A stretch of DNA of 64,000 nt from JBICHN01 sp043101845 (GTDB lineage Bacteria; Planctomycetota; Phycisphaerae; Phycisphaerales; UBA5793), in NCBI GenBank assembly GCA_043101845.1, contig JBICHN010000002.1, forward strand, positions 891,395 to 955,394, written 5' to 3'. A model generated the notes under the pieces. The model had not been told where the DNA came from. It saw nothing but the letters and a program-made list of their open reading frames with translations, and did no database searches. Position 1 is the first letter of the stretch; the number at the start of each line of letters is the position of its first letter. A program made the position numbers and the translations under genes. This document shows positions 36,482 through 44,481 of the stretch, one piece after another.

Positions 36482-37105
36482 ATGGGGTTGTACCGCGATC
36501 GAATCTTTCCCTGGGCGATGGACCGGTTCATGCGGCGCGAGGAGTTCTCGTGCCTGCGTCGGCGGGCGCTCGGCGCGGCGCGGGGGCGGGTACTCGAGAT
36601 CGGATTTGGAACCGGACTCAATCTGCCGCATTACGATCCGGCGAAGGTCGAGCGCCTCATCGTCGTGGACGACAACGCCGGCATGTCGCGGCGGGCGGCG
36701 GAGCGGATTGACGCTTCGCCGATCGCCGTCGAGTCGATCGCGCGATCGGCCGAGGCGCTGCCGCTCGACGACGCGTCGGTCGATACGGTCGTAAGCTCGT
36801 GGACGCTGTGCAGCATACCCGATGTCGCCGCGGCGCTCGGCGAGATCCGTCGCGCGCTCGCGCCCGGCGGGCGGTTTCTCTTCGTCGAGCACGGCCTGGC
36901 GCCGGAGCCGAAGGTGCAGGCGTGGCAGCATCGGTTGACGCCGGTTCAGCGGGTCATCGGCGTCGGGTGTCATCTTGATCGGAAGATCGATGCGCTCATC
37001 GCGGACGCCGGGTTCGGGTTCGAGCGGCTCGACGCGTTCTACATGGAGCGGGCGCCGCGCTTCGCCGGGTTCACCTATCTCGGCGCGGCGACAGTAGAAG
37101 AATGA
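36482..37105 (+). CDS. Class I SAM-dependent methyltransferase
   Basis: 207 residues from ATG36482. Motif I is VLEIGFGTGLNLPHY (about residue 38), with the acidic VVDD loop, PLDDASVDTVVSSWTLCSIPD (motif II region) and LAPGGRFLFVEHG (motif III). It resembles the UbiE/METTL7-like branch; the substrate is unknown. Its TGA overlaps the ATG of the next gene (ATGA at 37102-37105), so translation is probably coupled. Confidence 0.92.
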   Translation: MGLYRDRIFPWAMDRFMRREEFSCLRRRALGAARGRVLEIGFGTGLNLPHYDPAKVERLIVVDDNAGMSRRAAERIDASPIAVESIARSAEALPLDDASVDTVVSSWTLCSIPDVAAALGEIRRALAPGGRFLFVEHGLAPEPKVQAWQHRLTPVQRVIGVGCHLDRKIDALIADAGFGFERLDAFYMERAPRFAGFTYLGAATVEE

Positions 37106-38601
37106 GGGAGCGTGATCGGATGATGAGGCGAAGTCGATGGATGGTTCGCGCACTGTGGTTCGCTCGAGTCGTGGCCGTCGGTTTGATCGCCGGTCCGCTC
37201 GGCGCGACGCCGGAGCCGCGCGACACGCCGGCGCTCACGCTCGAGGAGAAGGAGATCATCCCCGAGGGTGGCCGCGTGCTCGTCGGGACCTTCCGCGTGC
37301 CGGAGAATCGTGAAACGCGCGAGGGTCGCACGCTCGAACTCGAGATCATGCTGCTCCCGGCGACGGGCGATGATCCGCAGCCGGACCCGGTGATCTACCT
37401 CGCGGGCGGGCCGGGTCAGAACGCGGCTCAACTCTGGGGCGGGTACCGGCATTCGTGGATGCGCGAGGACCGCGACATCCTCTTCGTCAGCCAGCGCGGC
37501 ACGGGCGGGAATAATCGGCTGACCTGCGAACTCGACGGCGAAGCGGGCGCGGATGACCATCCGGACGATCTTCAGCGGTACCTCGACCCCGGCTTCAACC
37601 CGGACGCGGTGCGGGAATGTCTCGATCGATTGAGCCGCGCGTTCGACCTCCGCTGGTACACGACGCCGGTCGCGATGGATGATCTCGATGAGCTCTGCGG
37701 GTTGCTCGGGTATGAGCAGGTCAACCTCCTCGGCGGGTCCTACGGCACCCGGGCGGCGCTCGTGTTCATGCGGCGGCATCCGGATCGCGTGCGCTCGGCG
37801 ATCCTGAACGGCGTCGCGCCGATCGCGTTTACGAACCCGCTCTTCCATGCGGAGGAGGCGCAGGCGGCGCTCGACCGGATCATCGACGAGTGCGCGGCCG
37901 ATCCGCGGTGCGCCGAAGCGTTTCCTGACTTGCGTGACAAGTTCGAGGCGACGCTCGCGCGGCTCGAGGCCGCGCCGGCGCGGGTCACCGTCACGCATCC
38001 GGACACGGGCGTTGAGGTTGAAGTCACGCTCACGCGCGAGGGATTCGCCGAGGCGTTCCGCGTGCTCATGTACTACGACAGCCGCTCGATACCGGTCCTG
38101 ATCGAGCGGGCGCATCGCGGCGAATTCGCGTATTTCGCCCAGCGGGGGATCGAGAGCAATCGCGGGCTGCGCGATTCGCTCGCGTTCGGCATGCTGCTCT
38201 GCGTGACCTGCGCCGAGGACATTCCGCGCATCGACCGCGAACGGATCGACGAACTCACGCGCGATACCTTTATGGGCGACGGGCGCGTGCGGCGGCAGAT
38301 CGCGATCTGCGATCTCTGGCCGCGCGGCGTCGTCCCCGACGACTACGGCGAACCGGTCGCCGTCGACACGCCGACGCTCATCATCTCGGGTCGGCTCGAC
38401 CCGGTCACCGGCCCGCGCTGGGGCGACGAGACGGCGCGGCATCTGCCGAACGCGCTGCATGTCGTCGCGCCGGGATCGCACGGCGTCGGCGGAGCGTGCA
38501 TCGAGTCGATCACCCGTGCGTTTCTCGAGCGCGCGAGCGTGGAGGAACTCGACATCTCCTGCGTCGAGTCGATGCGCGAGGGGCCGTTCGTCATGCCGTG
38601 A
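37102..38601 (+). CDS. Secreted alpha/beta-hydrolase, tripeptidyl-aminopeptidase-like
   Basis: 499 residues with an N-terminal signal sequence (about residues 1-35). Alpha/beta-hydrolase fold with the oxyanion segment YLAGGPGQNA, nucleophile Ser in LLGGSYGTRAA, Asp in ISGRLDPVTGP and His in PGSHGVGG. This order and the C-terminal placement of Asp and His match the S33/TAP-like peptidases that release N-terminal peptides or proline. Cys pairs in the lid region suggest disulfides in the periplasm. Overlaps the methyltransferase stop by four bases. Confidence 0.9.
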   Translation: MRERDRMMRRSRWMVRALWFARVVAVGLIAGPLGATPEPRDTPALTLEEKEIIPEGGRVLVGTFRVPENRETREGRTLELEIMLLPATGDDPQPDPVIYLAGGPGQNAAQLWGGYRHSWMREDRDILFVSQRGTGGNNRLTCELDGEAGADDHPDDLQRYLDPGFNPDAVRECLDRLSRAFDLRWYTTPVAMDDLDELCGLLGYEQVNLLGGSYGTRAALVFMRRHPDRVRSAILNGVAPIAFTNPLFHAEEAQAALDRIIDECAADPRCAEAFPDLRDKFEATLARLEAAPARVTVTHPDTGVEVEVTLTREGFAEAFRVLMYYDSRSIPVLIERAHRGEFAYFAQRGIESNRGLRDSLAFGMLLCVTCAEDIPRIDRERIDELTRDTFMGDGRVRRQIAICDLWPRGVVPDDYGEPVAVDTPTLIISGRLDPVTGPRWGDETARHLPNALHVVAPGSHGVGGACIESITRAFLERASVEELDISCVESMREGPFVMP

Positions 38602-38625
38602 GCGCGGCGGCTGAGGGCACGCCGT

Positions 38626-38820
38626 TCACTCGGGCGCGCCGGCGCGGTAGATGACCGCGAGGGCGCCGAGGCCGATGATGATGAGCACGATGTAGACGAT
38701 CCGCCAGAGCCACTCGCGCTCGAGCGGCGCCGGCTCGAAGGTCGCCATGAGACCGAACACGGCGAACGCCGCGACGGCGAGCGCGATCAACCCGAGGACA
38801 CTGCGCACGACGATGTTCAC
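38626..38820 (-). CDS. Small two-helix membrane protein
   Basis: 64 residues from GTG38820, which follows GGGGGAG at good spacing; an upstream ATG at 38868 would overlap the neighbouring gene by 20 bases. Two hydrophobic helices, VLGLIALAVAAFAVFGLM and IVYIVLIIIGLGALAVIY, joined by a short charged loop. Function unknown. Convergent with the hydrolase gene, 24 bases between stops. Confidence 0.6.
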   Translation of the reverse strand: MNIVVRSVLGLIALAVAAFAVFGLMATFEPAPLEREWLWRIVYIVLIIIGLGALAVIYRAGAPE

Positions 38821-38848
38821 GGCCGGACTCCCCCTGCCTGGAGATGCG

Positions 38849-39184
38849 TCATCCTTCCTCCGGCGCATCGTAGCCGAACGGATTCCGCGCGAGGAGTCCC
38901 CACAGGTTCGCGTCGTTCTCCGCCGCCCGCGCGCCGATTTCGAGCAGCAGGCGCTTCGTCGTCAGTTCGTCGGCGCCGATGACCGTGCGCAGGCGGTCGA
39001 GTGATCGCCACGGATAGTCCGGGTGGTTGAGCATGCTCGCGAGGATGCGCTTGCGGCCGCGGTCGGCGCGTTCGGCCGAGCGCAACTGCATGAGTTGGAG
39101 CAGGATCTGGCCGGCGATCGTGCTGAGCGATCCGAGGATCGCGCCGCCGACGCCGATGAGCGCGATGGTCACGCCGTCACTCAT
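38849..39184 (-). CDS. Small membrane-anchored hypothetical protein
   Basis: 111 residues from ATG39184, preceded by GGAGG. One N-terminal helix (VTIALIGVGGAILGSLSTIAG), then a charged helical domain with RSLDRLRTVIGADELTTKRLLLEIGARAAE. Not recognised. Probably co-transcribed with the small membrane protein that follows (28 bases between). Confidence 0.65.
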   Translation of the reverse strand: MSDGVTIALIGVGGAILGSLSTIAGQILLQLMQLRSAERADRGRKRILASMLNHPDYPWRSLDRLRTVIGADELTTKRLLLEIGARAAENDANLWGLLARNPFGYDAPEEG

Positions 39185-39345
39185 GGGAGGACCTCCGCCG
39201 GTGCGTACGGTGAAACGAACGGTGACCCCCTGGGGCAGGATGCGGCGTCGCGGTCGGTCTGTCAACCCGGAGGAGCGGGCGCGTCATCGATTCGCCGGAC
39301 CGGAGCGAGACAATGCGAAGCGTCGACGAGCGGCGCCGTCCCCGC

Positions 39346-39813
39346 TCAATCGTCGTGCCAGCGCTGCAACTCGATGATGTTGCCTTCCGGATCGGTCGCG
39401 TAAACCCAGGTGATGTCGCCCTTGCCGGGGACGGTGGCGGTGACGAGTTCGCCGAGTCGTCCGCCGCCGTGGTCGAGGAGGCGGCGGAGCGCTGCGGGAA
39501 CATCGTCGACCGCGAACGCGATGTGGCCGAAGCCGGGCCGGTTCGCGGCGACGGGTTTCGGCCGGCGCGGCGACTCGTCGTATTCGTAGATCTCGAGGGT
39601 CGGCGCCTCGTTCGCGTCGAGCGCGTCATAGCCGGGAAGGCGCAGATGGGCGCCGCGCAGGTGGGCGTCGGGCACGCCCGACGCGGCCGCGACCCAGGGC
39701 TCGGCGAGATCGCGTTCGGGCATGAGCAGCTCGCAGTCGAACACCTCGACATAGAACCGCGCGAGGCGGCGCCAGTCTTTCGCGACGATGTTCGTGTGCG
39801 TGTAGCGGATCAT
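39346..39813 (-). CDS. VOC-family (glyoxalase/bleomycin-resistance-like) protein
   Basis: 155 residues from ATG39813. One VOC domain made of two beta-alpha-beta-beta-beta units: YTHTNIVAKDWRRLARFYVEVF at the start and GFGHIAFAVDDVPAAL in the second half, ending with DPEGNIIELQRW. Likely metal ligands are His5, His near residue 100 and the Glu of IIELQ. Family members are metal-dependent isomerases, dioxygenases or resistance proteins; the substrate cannot be told. Confidence 0.88.
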   Translation of the reverse strand: MIRYTHTNIVAKDWRRLARFYVEVFDCELLMPERDLAEPWVAAASGVPDAHLRGAHLRLPGYDALDANEAPTLEIYEYDESPRRPKPVAANRPGFGHIAFAVDDVPAALRRLLDHGGGRLGELVTATVPGKGDITWVYATDPEGNIIELQRWHDD

Positions 39814-39854
39814 GGTGGTGATGAGGCGACCGGTCGTCGTCGTCGTCGTCGTTC

Positions 39855-40229
39855 TTACGGTTCGGGCGTCGCCGTGACGGCCCAGCTCGGGGCGAAGAGT
39901 CGGTGGAGGAGCCAGGTGAGAAGGGCGCCCGCGAACGCAATTGAAGTGTACATCAGAAGCACGAAGACGCCGACGATCCAGAGCGGGCCGTCGGGCAGGG
40001 CGATGAGAAGGTAACCGAACTGTCCGAGGTAGATTCCGAGGAAGGTGAAGAAGAGCGACGCCGGCGCGACCCAGCCGCAGAGAAACCCCGCGGCGAAGAG
40101 GGCGCCGGGGTAGTAGACGCTCGCGGAATCCCACGGTTCGACCTCGCCGGTCACCATCGGCGACGCCGCCCAGATCACAACGCCGGCGACGAGACTCAGA
40201 ACGAATTGCGCGACGAGCCGCCAGAACAT
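39855..40229 (-). CDS. Four-helix membrane protein
   Basis: 124 residues from ATG40229. About four hydrophobic segments (LVAQFVLSLVAGVVIWAA, ALFAAGFLCGWVA, FFTFLGIYLGQFGYLL, IVGVFVLLMYTSIAFAGALL) and short polar ends. No recognised family. TACCAT (complement of 40236-40241) ends 6 bases upstream of the ATG; the upstream open frame lies in hairpin repeats. Precedes the VOC gene by 41 bases on the same strand. Confidence 0.7.
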   Translation of the reverse strand: MFWRLVAQFVLSLVAGVVIWAASPMVTGEVEPWDSASVYYPGALFAAGFLCGWVAPASLFFTFLGIYLGQFGYLLIALPDGPLWIVGVFVLLMYTSIAFAGALLTWLLHRLFAPSWAVTATPEP

Positions 40230-40312
40230 GCGGGGATGGTAGGGGGGCTGTTGGCAGGTTCGGGTTTTTGCGAACGGGCGCCCGGTTGCGTTTCGCCCCG
40301 GCGCTCCCAGAT

Positions 40313-40345
40313 TTAGCCCCGGGTGATTACACCCGGGGAGCGGCG
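40313..40345. repeat. Solitary TTAGCCCC-family left hairpin
   Basis: TTAGCCCCGGGTG, ATTA, CACCCGGGG and AGCGGC. A still more decayed copy precedes it (about 40288-40309). Opens the second repeat array. Confidence 0.85.
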
Positions 40346-40393
40346 CGCGTACTCGCGCGACGATGATCGCGCACAAGTCCCCCGGGACCCAAT

Positions 40394-40575
40394 TTAGCCC
40401 CGGGTGACCACACCCGGGGGAGCGGCGCTCGTATTCGCGCGATGATGATGGCGCGCGAATCCCGTGACCGCGATTCCGAACCGTTTTCCTCGCGGTGAAG
40501 CGGGGGCGGGTCGTCAATTCGTCGGTCCACGAGTCGTTGGACGCCGCTCCCCCCTGTGTATTCACATGGGGCTAA
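40394..40575. repeat. Paired-hairpin module, TTAGCCCC family, copy B1
   Basis: Left hairpin 40394-40427, right hairpin 40543-40575. The right stem (CCCCCTGTG/CACATGGGG) has one mismatch. Confidence 0.9.
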
Positions 40576-40603
40576 GTACGGCCCGGGCGCGGCGCGACTA
40601 AAT

Positions 40604-40786
40604 TTAGCCCCGGGTGATTACACCCGGGGGAGCGGCGCTCGTATTCGCGCGATGATGATCGCGCATTCATCCCGCGACCACACGAGGCGAATCTTTTTCC
40701 TCGCGGCATGGCGAGAGCGGGTGGTCGACTCATCGGTCCATGAGTCATCGGACGCCGCTCCCCCATGTGTATTCACATGGGGCTAA
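40604..40786. repeat. Paired-hairpin module, TTAGCCCC family, copy B2
   Basis: Left hairpin 40604-40638 (GGGTG/CACCC inner stem), right hairpin 40753-40786 (CATGTG/CACATG inner stem). The spacer carries GCGCGATGATGATCGCGC and TTTTTCCTCGCGGC. Confidence 0.92.
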
Positions 40787-40808
40787 ACACGGCCCCGGAG
40801 CGCCCAAG

Positions 40809-40991
40809 TTAGCCCCGGGTGACCACACCCGGGGGAGCGGCGCTCGTATTCGCGCGACGATGATCGCGCACTCATCCCGCGACCACACGAGGCGAATCTT
40901 TTTCCTCGCGGCATGGCGGGGGCCGATTGTCAATCCGTCGGTCAACGAGTCGTTGGGCGCCGCTTCCCCCGGTGTATTCACCGGGGGCGAA
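40809..40991. repeat. Paired-hairpin module, TTAGCCCC family, copy B3
   Basis: Left hairpin 40809-40843. The right hairpin 40958-40991 has a third stem type, CCGGTG/CACCGG. No gene lies between 40230 and 41011. Confidence 0.92.
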
Positions 40992-41011
40992 GTTACGCCG
41001 TGTGGTTTGGG

Positions 41012-41473
41012 TCAATCCGTTCCGGTGTAGCTCGCCAGTCGCTCGAGGCGCGTCGGAATCGGAGTGGGGGACGGCGGACGGCGCGGACCAACGCTCGAAT
41101 GGATGACGCCGTCCGGGTCGTACTCGTGGAGAAAGAACACGAGGCGTAGTTCGTCACACTCGTCGAAGTGGAGCGGCTCGTCGATCTCGCGCTCTCCGTC
41201 GGGCGCCAGAAAGCGTTCGTCGAAGGCGACCTGATCATTCTCCGACGGCGTGGGCCCACCCTGTCGAAAGTCTCCGACATCAAACTCCCGATCAGGATGT
41301 TTGACGCGCGCCTCGATGAGCGCCACCGACTCGAGCTGCGCCCGCACCTGGGTCGCGGCCTCGTCGTCCGCATCCGGGCCGTACAGGACCTCGACCTGAT
41401 TCGTCACGAGGTCATCCGTGACCTTGATGGGATGCGCCCCGAGTATGTCGATCTGCATGGCGGAACCCGTCAT
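41012..41473 (-). CDS. Hypothetical protein between two repeat arrays
   Basis: 153 residues, not recognised. GGAGTAGG precedes ATG41473. Acidic, mixed alpha/beta, with LGAHPIKVTDDLVTNQVEVL at the start and a Pro-rich C-terminal tail (RRPPSPTPIPTR). No signal peptide or membrane helix. Only 5 bases follow the stop of the upstream 41479 gene, so the two form a tight pair isolated between hairpin arrays. Confidence 0.65.
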   Translation of the reverse strand: MTGSAMQIDILGAHPIKVTDDLVTNQVEVLYGPDADDEAATQVRAQLESVALIEARVKHPDREFDVGDFRQGGPTPSENDQVAFDERFLAPDGEREIDEPLHFDECDELRLVFFLHEYDPDGVIHSSVGPRRPPSPTPIPTRLERLASYTGTD

Positions 41474-41478
41474 CGGTC

Positions 41479-41958
41479 CTACTCCAGTTCGAGGATGAGG
41501 CCGTTCTCGTCGTAGAAGCCTTCGTAGTCCGCCTGGGAGAGCGCTTCGTACTCATCGATGAGCCATTGGAACAAGGTGTCGGTCGCTTCGTACCCGGCGT
41601 CCACGATGTCGGCGGTAGGGATCTGGGCGGCGATAATGAATCGCGTTTTCTTGAGGTGCCCGATGACACGCGACTTCGCCGGCCCTTCGGCGGCGTCCTC
41701 GAGAAACTCGAAGAACTCCTTGATCTCCTCCTCCACCGTGTCGTCGTTGGGATCGTTCGCCCGGTTGATGTCGATGATGATCGGCAGTCGCTCGGGGTCG
41801 TATTTGATGAGACATTGGGACCAGTCCGGATCGTGACCGCCCGTGGTTTTCGGAATGAGAATCTGAACCGCCCGGCCGCGCTCACGAAGCGCCGTGCAGA
41901 GATTGTCGATCGTCGGGCATCTCTCCGACCCACAGAACGCGCGGAGCCAGTATCCCAT
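41479..41958 (-). CDS. Hypothetical protein, first gene of an isolated pair
   Basis: 159 residues from ATG41958 (AAGGAGG 7 bases upstream). Starts MGYWLRAFCGSERCPTIDN; acidic, helical in the middle (EEEIKEFFEFLEDAAEG) and ending GFYDENGLILELE. No family recognised. Its small size, acidic character and pairing with the next gene would be compatible with an accessory two-gene unit, but nothing in the sequence shows toxin, antitoxin or immunity function. Confidence 0.65.
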   Translation of the reverse strand: MGYWLRAFCGSERCPTIDNLCTALRERGRAVQILIPKTTGGHDPDWSQCLIKYDPERLPIIIDINRANDPNDDTVEEEIKEFFEFLEDAAEGPAKSRVIGHLKKTRFIIAAQIPTADIVDAGYEATDTLFQWLIDEYEALSQADYEGFYDENGLILELE

Positions 41959-42094
41959 GCGGCGCCTCCTTCGCGTGAACGACGGAATCGCGAGGATACA
42001 TTGTTCTGAAACTCTGTGCAAGAAAGCTGTGCATCGGCGGAAATTTCGTTCCCGCAGTCAGGGGCCGCGGGAGGTCGGTCTACGAGTCGTTGGA

Positions 42095-42128
42095 CGCCGC
42101 TCCCCCCGGTGTGTTCACCGGGGGCGAA
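42095..42128. repeat. Solitary TTAGCCCC-family right hairpin
   Basis: GCCGCTCCCCCCGGTGTG, TTCACCGGGGGCGAAG; CCGGTG stem type. Opens the third array. Confidence 0.85.
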
Positions 42129-42166
42129 GCATCGATTCGTTGAGCCCCGGCGCGGCGCGACCAAAT

Positions 42167-42347
42167 TTAGCCCCGGGTGATTACACCCGGGGGAGCGGCG
42201 CTCGTATTCGTGCGATGATGATCCCGCACGAATCCCGCGACCGCGATTCCGAATCGTTTTCCTCGCGGTGAAGCGGGGGCGGGTCGTTAGTTCGTCGGTC
42301 CACGAGTCATCGGACCCGGCTCCCCCATGTGTATTCACATGGGGCTA
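42167..42347. repeat. Paired-hairpin module, TTAGCCCC family, copy C1
   Basis: Left hairpin 42167-42201, right hairpin 42315-42347 with the CATGTG/CACATG stem. The spacer is nearly identical to that of copy B1. Confidence 0.92.
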
Positions 42348-42376
42348 AACACGGCCCGCGCGCGGCGCAACCCAAT

Positions 42377-42559
42377 TTCGCCCCGGGTGATTACACCCGG
42401 GGGAGCGGCGCGCGTAATGGCGCGATGATGATCGCGCACGAGTCCCGCGACCGCGATTCCGAATCGTTTTCCTCGCGGCAAGGCGGGGACCGATGGTCAA
42501 TCCGTCGGTCCACGAGTCGTTGGGCGCCGTTCCCCCCGGTGTGTTCACCGGGGGCGAAG
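42377..42559. repeat. Paired-hairpin module, TTAGCCCC family, copy C2
   Basis: Left hairpin 42377-42411 (TTCGCCCC variant), right hairpin 42525-42559 with the CCGGTG/CACCGG stem. Confidence 0.92.
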
Positions 42560-42735
42560 TAGGGGATCTTCGAGTCGTTGGGCGCCGTTCCCCCCGGTGT
42601 GTTCACCGGGGGCGAAGTAGGGGATCTTCGAGTCGTTGGACGCCGCTCCCCCGGTGTGTTCACCGGGGGCGAAGTGGGGGATCTTCGAGTCGTTGGACCC
42701 CGCTCCCCCAAGTGTGTTCACCGGGGGCGAAGTGA
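42513..42735. repeat. Tandem 58-bp array of the right hairpin
   Basis: Four units begin CGAGTCGTTGG at 42513, 42571, 42629 and 42686 (58, 58, 57 and a partial). Each carries the right-end hairpin of the module family and the linker GGGGATCTT. The last unit's stem (CCCCCAAGTG/CACCGGGGG) is imperfect. Confidence 0.92.
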
Positions 42736-42778
42736 GATGTGCGCCCGCACGCCCGCGCCCGCGCGCACTCCTCCCCGA

Positions 42779-43525
42779 TCACCGGAACTCCGGGTTCGGG
42801 TGGTCGAAGCGGCAGCCGGCTTCCCATTTCGATTTCTGGTTGCCGTGCGCCGGGACGCCGCCGGCGTCTTTGAGCAGGCGGGCGAGGTGCATGAGGTTCC
42901 ATGCCATGAAGGTCGTGTTGCGCTGCGTGAATTCGTTCTGCGGCCCGCCCGAATCTTCATCAAGGTACGACGGGCCCGGACCGGCCTCGCCGATCCAGCC
43001 CGCGTCGGCCTGGGGCGGAATCGTGCAGCCGATGTGCTGGAGTGAGTAGAGGATGTTCATCGCACAATGCTTGATGCCGTCTTCGTTCCCCGTGATGACG
43101 CAACCGCCGACCTTGCCGTAGTAGGCGTACTGCCCGCGGTCGTTCGTTTCGCTCGAGGTCGCGTAGAGCCGCTCGATGACCTTCGTGCAGACGGACGACT
43201 TCTCGCCGAGCCAGATCGGCGTGCCGAGGACGATGATGTCGGCCGCGTCAACCTTCTCGTAGAGGTCGGGCCAGCCGTCCTTCTCCCAGCCGTGTTCGGT
43301 CATGTCGCGGTACACGCCGTTCGCGACTTCATGATCGACGACGCGGATCGATTCGACGGTCACGCCGTTCGCTTCCATGATCGCCTTCGCCACGCCCATG
43401 AGCCCATCGGTGTGCGAGGTGCGCGGCGACTTCTTGAGCGTGCAGTTCAGAAAGACGGCGCGGAGGTCGGAGAAATCGGTCGTGTTCTCGTCGCAGAGCG
43501 CCTGCTGCCTGTCGTTGAGCGACAT
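42779..43525 (-). CDS. Flavodoxin-family NAD(P)H-dependent oxidoreductase
   Basis: 248 residues. The flavodoxin-like fold starts after about 20 residues with LRAVFLNCTLKKSPRTSHTDG, a phosphate-binding loop. ADIIVLGTPIWLGEKSS (flavin isoalloxazine contact) and YAYYGKVGGCVITGNEDGIKH follow. This pattern fits the FMN-reductase/NADPH-quinone-reductase superfamily; the substrate is unknown. AAGGGA precedes ATG43525. The stop codon lies 43 bases from the end of the hairpin array. Confidence 0.9.
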   Translation of the reverse strand: MSLNDRQQALCDENTTDFSDLRAVFLNCTLKKSPRTSHTDGLMGVAKAIMEANGVTVESIRVVDHEVANGVYRDMTEHGWEKDGWPDLYEKVDAADIIVLGTPIWLGEKSSVCTKVIERLYATSSETNDRGQYAYYGKVGGCVITGNEDGIKHCAMNILYSLQHIGCTIPPQADAGWIGEAGPGPSYLDEDSGGPQNEFTQRNTTFMAWNLMHLARLLKDAGGVPAHGNQKSKWEAGCRFDHPNPEFR

Positions 43526-43759
43526 GGTGGTTCGTCCCTTCGTTCGTGTCGTTGCGATCCTGCCGGCGCACGGGCGCCGCGACTCGATCCATTCGACAGG
43601 CGGGGTCGAACTTCAACCGGCCGGACCGGGCGAGGCGCAAGATGTCGGGGCCAGCCGGCCTCGCTCGCGCGGCCTTCCGGTGTAGAACGGTAACCGCGCC
43701 GGCGGGGTTGCGCCGATTCAATCTCGAAATGCGAAGGATGACTCGACGAGGCGAGACGG

Positions 43760-44281
43760 TCAGCCGGGATAATTCGGCTTCTGCTGCCAGTCGAGCTCGT
43801 ACGAGCCGGGGATGCCGTGGTACTCGCGCGGGAACTCGTAGTCCTTGCGGAGTGGATGGCCGACCCAGTCTTCGGGCAGCAGAATGCGCCGGAGGTCGGG
43901 GTGCCCCGGGAAGTCGACGCCGAAGAGGTCGAAGATCTCGCGTTCGTGCCAGTCAGCGCCGGGCCAGATGTGTACAACGCTCGGCACGACGGGCTCCGCT
44001 CGATCGGTGTAGACCTTCACCGCGAACTCGTGGCCGTGCGTCATCGAGCGGAGGTCGTAGACGCAGCAGAGCTTGTCGTCGACGAGGTAATCGACGCCGC
44101 TGACGCAGAGGAGGTAGTCGAAGCGGAGCTCCTCATCGACCGCGAGGAATTCCGCGACTTCGAGCCAGCGCGCCGCGTCGATGTGGACGCGGGGGTGCTT
44201 GTCCCCGGGATGGGATTCGAGGATGGCGTCGCCGAACGCGTCGGCGAGTTTCGTGGCGATCTGCTGGGGCGTCAGGCTCAT
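43760..44281 (-). CDS. nuoC: NADH-quinone oxidoreductase subunit C (30 kDa), isolated gene
   Basis: 173 residues. Carries the 30-kDa subunit signature WHEREIFDLFGVDFPGHPD followed by LRRILLPEDWVGHPLRKDY, and the upstream core FDYLLCVSGVDYL. NuoC is part of the peripheral arm of respiratory complex I. In most genomes it lies between nuoB and nuoD; here the neighbours are a flavodoxin-like gene and a divergent aquaporin, and no other nuo gene is in the window. TACAAT (complement of 44290-44295) ends 8 bases before ATG44281, so it appears to have its own leaderless transcript. Confidence 0.96.
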   Translation of the reverse strand: MSLTPQQIATKLADAFGDAILESHPGDKHPRVHIDAARWLEVAEFLAVDEELRFDYLLCVSGVDYLVDDKLCCVYDLRSMTHGHEFAVKVYTDRAEPVVPSVVHIWPGADWHEREIFDLFGVDFPGHPDLRRILLPEDWVGHPLRKDYEFPREYHGIPGSYELDWQQKPNYPG

Positions 44282-44289
44282 AGGCGGCG

Positions 44290-44295
44290 ATTGTA
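44290..44295 (-). promoter_or_regulatory. Candidate -10 element of nuoC
   Basis: TACAAT on the minus strand, 8 bases upstream of the nuoC start codon. Confidence 0.5.
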
Positions 44296-44481
44296 GGGCC
44301 GGGGCGGGGCGAGGTCATTCGCCCGACGGGACGGGGCGCGGGGCCTATGCTGACGCCCGATCGGGCGGCGATCTCGCCGCGATCTCATGGCGAAGCGTCG
44401 ACCCGGCCGATCTTGGAACGAACGATTCCCGATTTCTCTCAACCGAACCGGCTCAATTCTGTGGTGGATGGAGACCAGGCG

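Noticed and set aside
42513..42735. Regular palindromic repeats resembling a CRISPR array
   Set aside because: Unit length is constant at 58 bases with no variable spacers, the linker GGGGATCTT is the same in each, and no cas gene is near. It is a tandem array of one hairpin.
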